Below the pieces are notes generated by a model. It was not told where the DNA came from. It did not search any database and was given only the letters and a program-made list of their open reading frames with translations. A stretch of 6,448 nucleotides of DNA from Chitinophagaceae bacterium (GTDB lineage: Bacteria; Bacteroidota; Bacteroidia; Chitinophagales; Chitinophagaceae), in the NCBI GenBank assembly GCA_003509845.1, contig DOMR01000101.1, forward strand, positions 1,613-8,060, given 5' to 3'. Made by a program: the position numbers and the translations under genes. Below are positions 1 to 4,838 of the stretch, piece by piece. Position 1 is the first letter of the stretch; every line of letters begins with the position of its first letter.

Positions 1-795
1 ATTTTTTGGATCAATGAAATAGGAAAAACATTAGACCAATTAACCAAAATTTTAGGCATCCTAAAAATTGGACTTACTTTATTTATTGTTTACGCTGCAC
101 ACCCTCCTATTTTAGAAGCAGTGCATCATACTTTTATTCCTGAAAAAATATCACTCATCGCCATTGTAACTATTGTGGGCGGAACGGTTGGCGGATATAT
201 TACTTTTTCAGGTGCACACCGTTTAATAGATGCAGGAATTTCAGGAAGTCAACATATAAAATTTGTAACCAAGAGTGCAACCACTGGAATTATCATTTCA
301 TCCTTCATGCGCTACATTTTATTTTTAGCTGCAGTGGGTGTGGTTTCACAAGGAATTCATTTAGATAAAAATAATCCCGCAGCGACCATTTTTGAAACTG
401 CCGGCGGCAGATGGGGCTTATTTATTTTTGGTATTGTTTTATGGAGCGCTGCCATATCCTCCGTGATTGGCGCTTCCTACACTTCCTATTCGTTTATTAA
501 AAACTTAAAAGCACGTTATTTACAAAATGAAAGATTAATGATTAGTTGTTTTATCATTATCTCCACATCCATTTTTGTGATTACGGGCAAACCCAAAGAG
601 TTATTATTATTAGCAGGATTAGTGAACGGATTCATTTTACCATTTGCATTATCCATCATGTTAATCGCAGGAAGAAGATTACAGATACTCAAACAATTCA
701 AATATCCTTTGTGGATTGAAATTGCAGGCTGGCTAGTGGTTGCGGTCATGGGCACCATGAGTGTGTTTGCACTCATTGAACAAATAGGAAAATAA
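1..795 (+). CDS. NRAMP/SLC11-like metal ion transporter, C-terminal part (5' end outside window)
   Basis: The reading frame is open from base 1 to the TAA at 793-795, giving 264 residues. A GTG at 121 is an internal Val codon, not the start, because the frame runs on upstream with membrane-protein sequence. The protein is very hydrophobic, with about seven membrane segments, and GGTVGGYITFSGAHRL (residues 60-75 of the visible part) recalls the transmembrane-6 region of the NRAMP fold, in the YcsG-like branch. Canonical NRAMP manganese/iron transporters carry Met-Pro-His at this point; here the aligned residues are Gly-Gly-Tyr (190-198), so the substrate may differ. From family knowledge, YcsG-like genes often sit beside 5-oxoprolinase genes (pxpABC), which could lie to the left, but that cannot be seen. 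The gene converges on hipA. The family call is fairly firm; the substrate is not known. Confidence 0.8.
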   Translation: MFWINEIGKTLDQLTKILGILKIGLTLFIVYAAHPPILEAVHHTFIPEKISLIAIVTIVGGTVGGYITFSGAHRLIDAGISGSQHIKFVTKSATTGIIISSFMRYILFLAAVGVVSQGIHLDKNNPAATIFETAGGRWGLFIFGIVLWSAAISSVIGASYTSYSFIKNLKARYLQNERLMISCFIIISTSIFVITGKPKELLLLAGLVNGFILPFALSIMLIAGRRLQILKQFKYPLWIEIAGWLVVAVMGTMSVFALIEQIGK

Positions 796-797
796 AA

Positions 798-815
798 AGT
801 GGAGAATAGCGGGTT
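798..815. repeat. att-like repeat: displaced copy of the tRNA-Ala 3' end
   Basis: AGTGGAGAATAGCGGGTT matches 2805-2822, the 3' end of tRNA-Ala, at 17 of 18 positions in the same orientation. The first 11 bases are identical, then one mismatch (G809 against C2816), then six identical bases. It begins 2 bp after the NRAMP stop codon and the similarity fades beyond 815, so it is not a full second tRNA. This is what the distal attachment site of an element integrated at a tRNA 3' end looks like; that interpretation is inference. Confidence 0.7.
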
Positions 816-819
816 ATCG

Positions 820-834
820 ATCTTTTACAAAGAT
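820..834. other. small hairpin between the convergent NRAMP and hipA genes
   Basis: ATCTTT-TAC-AAAGAT is a perfect 6-bp stem with a 3-nt loop, lying between two converging genes. The stem is A/T-rich and neither side has a clean T-run, so it is at best a weak bidirectional terminator. Nothing else resembling a terminator is seen between 796 and 870. Confidence 0.25.
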
Positions 835-870
835 TAAATTTAAATTACGCTTTCCTCAATTTAGTAATTA

Positions 871-2163
871 TTATAATAGCAATAGGGTTTTAGCAATAGC
901 ATCACGCAAAACGTTTTCTACTTTTGCTTGCGAAGCAAAATCATTCCATTTATATACAGCAGCATGTACTTGATCAATAATAGCAACTGCCTTTTTGATA
1001 TTCATTCTTTTGGCTACTTGTAGTAAATCTTCTCGAGTTATATTTTGTCGTTTGCCATTAATACTTAATGAATGTTGGCTTACCCATGTGCTTCCTGGAC
1101 GAAAAGCATAGCAAATATCAAATGCTGGCGCCAATCTCCATTTACCCGCATTGTCCATGATAAATGAAAAATTCTTAGTGTGGTCATCGCAATTTTTTGC
1201 CATTACATTAAATACCATTCTACGAAAAAGTTGTTCCGCATCGGGATAAGGCAAAAGCATACTTCGCATGGTTTCAAAAAGTTGCTCGTAGCTAAAAGCA
1301 GCAATCTCATTAAAATCATAATGCATAATCGCACAAAAGCTTTGAACATGAAATTTGACATTATCAGATGCTCTATCAAAACGCTTAGTCATAAAATGCG
1401 CTCTGTTATTTTCTTCAAGTAATCTACATTCGGTCATTTCAATTGCAGCGGATTGCGCCATCAAATAATAAGCCATTTCAACTCTGCCATATCCTGATGA
1501 AGTGCCAATTTGTTGATCAACAACTCCGTCAAATTTTAATAACCAATGACTAAAACCGTAAGGTGCTTCAGCTTGACCAGAACGAATTTCATTTGTTAAT
1601 GGATTAAAAGTAATCACCGCCTTCGCTCTTGCGCCTCCTGCAGAAGTACCAATTTTTAATATATCACTCAACGCTTTTGATTCATTAGCAGATAAATTGG
1701 TATTAAAATGTTGTTTTCCTGAAAGAATTTCTTGTGCGATATGAATCAAACTATTTAATTCAATTTTAGTAGCCTCATCATTCACCTTTGGCAATGCTGG
1801 CTCAAACTCTAAGGCTCCCATGCCCCTTTTACCGATAAAGCAAAGCAGCTCCACTGGATTCATACTATTAGCAGGACGACCATTTTGCGCCAACCACACA
1901 TTAATTAAACTACTCCCGTATTTATCAGGTAATACATCGGCCAATAAGCCGGGTAATCCTTTGAATGTAATTACGTCTCTTAGTTCAGAAAATGAAAATA
2001 TTTTTTTTGCCGCACCATCCATCGGCATTTTTAAAGGAGATAAATCCCATTCATTTTCAAAAAAAGAAGGCTGATATTCAAAAGTTGCTATCCCGGTATT
2101 TTCATTCCATGCAATTGCCCCAACCCGCTTATTCCAAATGTTGATGTATGCTGTTGTAATCAT
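871..2163 (-). CDS. hipA: HipA family toxin, serine/threonine kinase
   Basis: Toxin of a HipBA module. E. coli HipA phosphorylates glutamyl-tRNA synthetase, which stops translation and induces dormancy; HipB binds and neutralises it. With the ATG at 2163 the protein is 430 residues, close to the 440 of E. coli HipA, so the N-terminal subdomain and kinase core are both in one chain. IGTSAGGARAK (171-181) aligns with the E. coli loop carrying autophosphorylated Ser150, giving Ser174 here and Lys181 for Lys157. KNCDDHTKNF (323-332) is the catalytic loop, with Asp326 and Asn331 for Asp309 and Asn314. LAPAFD (344-349) supplies the metal-binding Asp349. All key residues are present, so the kinase is probably active; its target cannot be told from sequence. 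The ATG overlaps the hipB stop as TAATG. An in-frame TTG at 2169 is a poorer start. The gene is the second in the operon. Confidence 0.93.
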   Translation of the reverse strand: MITTAYINIWNKRVGAIAWNENTGIATFEYQPSFFENEWDLSPLKMPMDGAAKKIFSFSELRDVITFKGLPGLLADVLPDKYGSSLINVWLAQNGRPANSMNPVELLCFIGKRGMGALEFEPALPKVNDEATKIELNSLIHIAQEILSGKQHFNTNLSANESKALSDILKIGTSAGGARAKAVITFNPLTNEIRSGQAEAPYGFSHWLLKFDGVVDQQIGTSSGYGRVEMAYYLMAQSAAIEMTECRLLEENNRAHFMTKRFDRASDNVKFHVQSFCAIMHYDFNEIAAFSYEQLFETMRSMLLPYPDAEQLFRRMVFNVMAKNCDDHTKNFSFIMDNAGKWRLAPAFDICYAFRPGSTWVSQHSLSINGKRQNITREDLLQVAKRMNIKKAVAIIDQVHAAVYKWNDFASQAKVENVLRDAIAKTLLLL

Positions 2164-2513
2164 TACCAATCACTTTTAGTTTTTTTAATTTGCGAATCTT
2201 TTTTTACACTTGCTCTTTGACGCTTTTTTTGTTGCACTTTCGCTAGTTGCAATGGGCTCAATTGCTCCTTGACTTCAAAATTTTGGAACAAATGAAGCTG
2301 CTCCAACGCTCTTAATATCTGAATAAATGAAAGCAATGTACCACCCCCACCTTTTTCTACTTGCACAATAGTAGAGCGGTTGACGCCTGCTGCTAGCGCA
2401 ACTTGATGTTGTGTTTTGTTCTGTTGTAATCTTGTTTGTTGAACAAAACTACCCAATAGCTCCAGAAAGGCCGGATCGCTCATTGCCTGTAAATACTTGA
2501 TACCCTTTTCCAT
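2163..2513 (-). CDS. hipB: HipB-like antitoxin, XRE-family DNA-binding protein
   Basis: First gene of the toxin–antitoxin operon. It should bind HipA to hold it inactive and bind the operon's promoter region to repress transcription. The ATG at 2513 gives 116 residues; a TTG one codon earlier (2516) is less likely. Residues of about 20-70 form a Cro/C1-type helix-turn-helix domain, recognisable by TQHQVALAAGVNRSTIVQVE with the typical Q-x3-A-x3-G-V-x-R-x-T-I-x3-E pattern. After a short linker, the last 25 residues are rich in Lys, Arg and Gln, a basic and probably flexible tail; in E. coli HipB the flexible C-terminus is the part attacked by Lon protease. The stop overlaps the hipA ATG by one base, so translation of the two is likely coupled. 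Confidence 0.9.
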   Translation of the reverse strand: MEKGIKYLQAMSDPAFLELLGSFVQQTRLQQNKTQHQVALAAGVNRSTIVQVEKGGGGTLLSFIQILRALEQLHLFQNFEVKEQLSPLQLAKVQQKKRQRASVKKDSQIKKTKSDW

Positions 2514-2530
2514 CAATGAATATGTTATGG

Positions 2531-2563
2531 TTGAATTAGACTTGAATTTAACTGAATAAATTT
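2531..2563. repeat. three imperfect 11-bp tandem units upstream of hipB
   Basis: TTGAATTAGAC (2531-2541) and TTGAATTTAAC (2542-2552) match at 9 of 11 positions, followed by the more diverged TGAATAAATTT (2553-2563). The units lie 18 to 50 bp upstream of the hipB ATG. A period close to one helical turn, next to the gene for a DNA-binding autoregulator, makes an operator role conceivable, but the sequence is very A/T-rich and could repeat by chance. No match to the E. coli HipB operator (TATCC-N8-GGATA) is seen. Confidence 0.3.
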
Positions 2564-2587
2564 AATTAATGTAGTTTTATTCCATCA

Positions 2588-2595
2588 CAAATATA
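2588..2595 (-). promoter_or_regulatory. candidate -7 box for the hipBA operon
   Basis: Read on the - strand this is TATATTTG, a full match to the Bacteroidota -7 motif TAnnTTTG, 75 bp upstream of the hipB ATG. A -33 TTG at the usual spacing of about 19-21 nt is missing; the nearest TTG (2624-2626) is 28 nt away. In DNA this A/T-rich one such box is not strong evidence. Confidence 0.35.
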
Positions 2596-2648
2596 CTAAA
2601 TTTATTTTAATGATGGATTTTTACAACATTTTATGGTTTAAATATTAC

Positions 2649-2729
2649 ATTTTGGGTTAAAACTTGCAAATATGCCTATCTTATTTGATCTGTGACCCAT
2701 TCCTGACCCAAAATTGATCATCTGACCCA
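2649..2729. repeat. TGACCCA repeat cluster beside the tRNA-Ala end of the islet
   Basis: TGACCCA occurs three times in direct orientation (2693-2699, 2704-2710, 2723-2729). The outer two are parts of a longer repeat, TTGATC-N2/3-TGACCCA (2685-2699 and 2714-2729). A 9-bp perfect inverted copy links ATTTTGGGT (2649-2657) with ACCCAAAAT (2706-2714). These G/C-bearing words stand out from an A/T-rich background and lie in non-coding DNA 76-156 bp inside the putative attachment site. Arm-type binding sites of a lost integrase, or the multiple terminal repeats of an IS21-like end, are both possible; neither is shown. Confidence 0.55.
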
Positions 2730-2762
2730 ATACTTAGTTACCTGTATAAAAAGTAGCAAATA

Positions 2763-2789
2763 CGTAAAAGCCCCACTAGGTGAGGCTTT
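2763..2789 (-). terminator. rho-independent terminator of tRNA-Ala
   Basis: On the - strand AAAGCCTCAC-CTA-GTGGGGCTTT forms a 10-bp stem with one G:U pair and a 3-nt loop (2767-2789), ending in TTTT. It starts 18 nt after the tRNA 3' end and is the strongest hairpin in the window. It lies inside the segment bounded by the att-like repeats, so if that segment is an insertion, the tRNA uses a terminator brought by the element. Confidence 0.75.
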
Positions 2790-2804
2790 GAACGATTAAT
2801 TACT

Positions 2805-2822
2805 AGTGGAGAATACCGGGTT
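2805..2822. repeat. att-like repeat: 3' end of tRNA-Ala plus two flanking bases
   Basis: AGTGGAGAATACCGGGTT covers tRNA positions 58-73 (part of the T arm, the 3' acceptor strand and the discriminator base) plus two bases beyond. It is repeated at 798-815 with one mismatch. The 3' end of a tRNA is the classic target of tyrosine recombinases, and insertion there regenerates an intact gene, as is seen here. Confidence 0.7.
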
Positions 2823-2879
2823 CGAACCGGTGACCCCTTGCATGCCATGCAAATACTCTACCAACTGAGCTAATTCCCC
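2807..2879 (-). tRNA. tRNA-Ala (anticodon GGC)
   Basis: The - strand folds into a complete 73-nt cloverleaf. The acceptor stem GGGGAAT/ATTCTCC contains the G3:U70 wobble pair, the main identity element for alanyl-tRNA synthetase. The D arm is GCTC-AGTTGGTA-GAGT. The anticodon arm is TTTGC-ATGGCAT-GCAAG, placing GGC at 34-36. The variable loop is GGGTC and the T arm is ACCGG-TTCGAAC-CCGGT. The discriminator is A and the 3' CCA is not encoded. GGC reads GCC and GCU alanine codons. The gene has its own promoter and terminator and appears functional despite being the apparent insertion target. Confidence 0.97.
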
Positions 2880-2887
2880 TAGGCATA

Positions 2888-2918
2888 CAAAACTAAGTGC
2901 AATTGGTTAAAGTTCAAT
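2888..2918 (-). promoter_or_regulatory. Bacteroidota-type promoter of tRNA-Ala
   Basis: On the - strand ATTG (2918-2915) is followed after exactly 19 nt by TAGTTTTG (2895-2888). This fits the Bacteroidota housekeeping promoter (-33 TTTG or TTG, 19-21 nt, -7 TAnnTTTG). Transcription would start a few bases before the tRNA 5' end at 2879. It is the best promoter in the window. Confidence 0.75.
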
Positions 2919-2930
2919 AGGAAAGAACTT

Positions 2931-2970
2931 AAAAATCAAGGCTTTCTAAAACAACTTTTAGAAAGTAGCC
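2931..2970 (-). terminator. hairpin downstream of the small membrane protein gene, likely terminator
   Basis: CTTTCTAAAA (2942-2951), loop CAAC, TTTTAGAAAG (2956-2965) is a perfect 10-bp inverted repeat, with GG/CC able to add pairs outside. On the - strand a run of five T (2935-2931) follows about six bases after the stem. It lies 54 bp past the stop of the small gene and just upstream of the tRNA promoter, so it could keep the two transcripts apart. The gap before the T-run makes it imperfect. Confidence 0.5.
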
Positions 2971-3019
2971 AATGGCTATAATTTTCCAACTTTTCTCATG
3001 AATAATTTTTTACAAATTT

Positions 3020-3289
3020 CTATTTACGCAACATTATATTTAAATAGACAAATAGGGAATAAAAAAAAGTGAAATAAAACATTGTTTTATAATTAGGCTT
3101 ATCCGTGCTTTTTTCCTTGTAATACAAATATACCATGACCGCAACTACTAACAAAAAAGTGGTTATTAATCTTGACCAAAGCTTATGAATTGGGTCAATA
3201 AAACTATCTCTTATATACCAACTTGCCGTTACAATTGTACATAATGATATGTAGATTATAATAGACTCTTTTATTTTTAAAACTTTCAT
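3020..3289 (-). CDS. small predicted membrane protein of unknown function
   Basis: I do not recognise a family. From the ATG at 3289 the product is 89 residues. It has three hydrophobic stretches that look like membrane helices: about 8-27 (after a basic KVLKIK start), 39-57 (LITTFLLVVAVMVYLYY) and 68-86 (MFYFTFFYSLFVYLNIM). Short charged loops separate them and the C-terminus is LRK. An in-frame TTG at 3313 would add eight polar residues; ATG is preferred. The gene is monocistronic, with a candidate promoter box upstream and a hairpin downstream. The orderly alternation of hydrophobic and charged parts favours a real gene, but it is short and A/T-rich, and random A/T-rich DNA also encodes hydrophobic residues. 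Confidence 0.6.
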   Translation of the reverse strand: MKVLKIKESIIIYISLCTIVTASWYIRDSFIDPIHKLWSRLITTFLLVVAVMVYLYYKEKSTDKPNYKTMFYFTFFYSLFVYLNIMLRK

Positions 3290-3291
3290 TT

Positions 3292-3319
3292 GTTCATTTT
3301 TTGATGAACTCAAATGAAC
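3292..3319. repeat. 8-bp inverted repeat just upstream of the small gene's ATG
   Basis: GTTCATTT (3292-3299) and AAATGAAC (3312-3319) are perfect inverted copies separated by 12 nt, ending 2 bp before the ATG at 3289. In the mRNA this could form a hairpin directly before the start codon, or in DNA serve as an operator. The low complexity limits its weight. Confidence 0.3.
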
Positions 3320-3366
3320 GCAATTGAAGGATTTATTTTAAAGTATTTATACGAATGAAAGATATA

Positions 3367-3374
3367 CAAATGTA
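3367..3374 (-). promoter_or_regulatory. candidate -7 box for the small membrane protein gene
   Basis: The - strand reads TACATTTG, a full TAnnTTTG match, 78 bp upstream of the ATG at 3289. No TTG is found at the expected -33 distance, so this is a half-site only. Apart from this and the citrate synthase 3' flank, nothing further is seen between 3320 and 3461. Confidence 0.3.
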
Positions 3375-3461
3375 CCCAGCACTAATAAACTGGATGTACT
3401 TGTACGACAATCCTACAAATAAATTAATGATTTAAAAGTAATAACCAATACTGCAATACTA

Positions 3462-4778
3462 CTAAAGCTCCCCTTTACCTTCTATCCAAAGCTTCACAGA
3501 ATCAGTGGTAATTGATTTTGGTCGCTCTAATGGGAACCCTAATGCTCTATCCCAAGTTAAACTTGCTAATACACCTAATGCCCTGCTTACCGCAAACAAT
3601 ACAGTGTAAAATTCATATTCAACAATACCATAATGAACTAGTAAAGCACCACTATGTGCATCCACATTCGGCCATGGGTTTTTTACCTTTCCTAATGATT
3701 CTAAAATTGGCGGCACCGTTTCATAAATTTTCCAAACAGTATTCACTAATTTATCATCAGGTAAATGTTTTTTTCCAAATGCCATTTGTGCAGTAAAACG
3801 TGGATCTGTTTTTCTTAACACTGCATGTCCATATCCTGGAACTACTTTTCCTGCAGCTAAGGTTTGTTGTACGTATACTGAAATTTGATCTGCGGTTGGT
3901 TCATCGGTACCGATGCTTTCTTGCATTTCAAAAATCCATTTAATCACTTCTTGATTTGCCAATCCATGTAAAGGACCCGCTAAACCATTCATACCAGCAG
4001 CATAACTTAAATAAGGATCACTTAATGCAGACCCCACTAAGTGTGTAGTATGCGCTGAAACGTTTCCACCTTCATGATCGGCATGAATGGTCATATATAA
4101 ACGCATTAATTCTTTGGTCGTCTCATCTTCAAAACCCATCATGTATGCCAAGTTACCTGCCCAATCCAATAATCCATTTGGGTGAATATGTTCGTTGTTT
4201 TTATATTTTCTTCTGTAGATATAGGCAGCTACTCTTGGTAAACGCGCAATTAAATCCATAGAGTCGTCGTAAGTATATTGCCAATAATCTTTTTTGTTCA
4301 TGCCCTTCGCATACTCCTGTGAAAATTTACTTTCAGTTTGTAACGCCATCACACCTGCCACAAACATGGTCATGGGATGTGTTGACAATGGCAAAGCATC
4401 AATTACATCAAATACATGCGTAGGCACATGACTACGACGTTGCCAATTGTTAGTTATTTCTTTTACATCTGTATCATTTGGAATTTCACCAATCATCATT
4501 AAATAAAATAAACCTTCTGGTAAAGGCTCATCCCCTTTGGGTGCTTTTGGTAATTTATCTTGTAATTCAGGAATTGAAAAACCCCTGAAACGTATTCCTT
4601 CCTGCGCATCTAATAAACTTGTTTCAGTAACTAAACCAGTCATACCACGCATACCTTGGTAAACCTGTGCTAAAGTTATTTCGCCGATTTTTTTATCGCC
4701 GTGTTGTTTTAATAATTCTTTGATTTCAATACCTGCAGCAGTTGCCTTTTTCTCAAACCTGTCTTTAATGTCTTCCAT
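3462..4778 (-). CDS. gltA: citrate synthase, eukaryote-like (Si) type
   Basis: Condenses oxaloacetate and acetyl-CoA to citrate, the entry step of the TCA cycle, in the cytoplasm. With the ATG at 4778 the protein has 438 residues, about the length of mature mitochondrial citrate synthase. The catalytic triad is visible: His271 in LAGPLHGLANQEV, His318 in VVPGYGHAVLRKTDPRF, and Asp373 in KNPWPNVDAHSG, matching His274, His320 and Asp375 of the pig enzyme. HADHEGGNVSAHTTHLVGSA (232-251) and RALGFPLERPKS (411-422) are also close to the mitochondrial sequence, unlike the NADH-regulated E. coli GltA type. A GTG at 4817 would add 13 residues, but it falls within a promoter-like box, and relatives begin near MEDIKDRF. 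The gene is downstream of lptG by 60 nt and probably transcribed on its own. Confidence 0.95.
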   Translation of the reverse strand: MEDIKDRFEKKATAAGIEIKELLKQHGDKKIGEITLAQVYQGMRGMTGLVTETSLLDAQEGIRFRGFSIPELQDKLPKAPKGDEPLPEGLFYLMMIGEIPNDTDVKEITNNWQRRSHVPTHVFDVIDALPLSTHPMTMFVAGVMALQTESKFSQEYAKGMNKKDYWQYTYDDSMDLIARLPRVAAYIYRRKYKNNEHIHPNGLLDWAGNLAYMMGFEDETTKELMRLYMTIHADHEGGNVSAHTTHLVGSALSDPYLSYAAGMNGLAGPLHGLANQEVIKWIFEMQESIGTDEPTADQISVYVQQTLAAGKVVPGYGHAVLRKTDPRFTAQMAFGKKHLPDDKLVNTVWKIYETVPPILESLGKVKNPWPNVDAHSGALLVHYGIVEYEFYTVLFAVSRALGVLASLTWDRALGFPLERPKSITTDSVKLWIEGKGEL

Positions 4779-4816
4779 ATACCAAATATTATAATTGTAC
4801 CTTTTAAATTTGGACA

Positions 4817-4824
4817 CAAAGTTA
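4817..4824 (-). promoter_or_regulatory. candidate -7 box for citrate synthase
   Basis: The - strand reads TAACTTTG, a full TAnnTTTG match in the 60-nt gap between lptG and citrate synthase, implying a leader of roughly 30 nt before the ATG at 4778. No TTG is present at the -33 position. Placement in a short intergenic gap makes it more credible than a random match, and it argues against the GTG start at 4817. Confidence 0.45.
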
Positions 4825-4838
4825 ACTAAAAAACCGGC

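Larger units (their letters stand above)
816..2804. mobile_element. putative 2-kb hipBA islet integrated at tRNA-Ala
   Basis: This segment is bounded by the two direct copies of the tRNA-Ala 3' end. It contains the hipBA operon, its promoter region, a cluster of TGACCCA repeats and the terminator that now serves the tRNA. No integrase, transposase or relaxase frame is visible inside, so the element would be non-autonomous, a decayed remnant, or a cargo left after deletion. Base composition does not obviously differ from the flanks by eye. The boundaries are set only by the repeats; the alternative is an old local duplication of the tRNA end. Confidence 0.5.

Noticed and set aside
516..776. 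Open frame on the - strand inside the NRAMP-like gene
   Set aside because: It is antisense to a clear membrane protein frame and shows no recognisable domain; it is a shadow of that gene.
1180..2074. Two + strand open frames (1180-1422 and 1820-2074) opposite hipA
   Set aside because: Both lie within well-supported hipA coding sequence and have no recognisable protein features.
2756..2856. GCAAATAC present at 2756-2763 and again at 2849-2856 in the tRNA anticodon arm
   Set aside because: Only 8 bp with no extension on either side; likely chance, unlike the 18-bp att-like repeat.
3391..3413. Palindrome-like GGAT...GTAC..GTAC...ATCC, resembling the GGATA half-sites of the E. coli HipB operator
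   Set aside because: The arms pair poorly because of unpaired bases on one side, spacing is wrong for the operator, and it is far from hipBA.
3421..3461. Possible citrate synthase terminator, with AGTATTG repeated twice
   Set aside because: The repeat is direct, not inverted; no stable stem with a T-run is seen.
3512..3796. + strand open frame opposite citrate synthase
   Set aside because: Antisense to a highly conserved enzyme region; no independent support.
4779..4817. GTG start for citrate synthase adding 13 residues
   Set aside because: The extra residues do not resemble family members, and the GTG falls in a TAnnTTTG-like promoter box.
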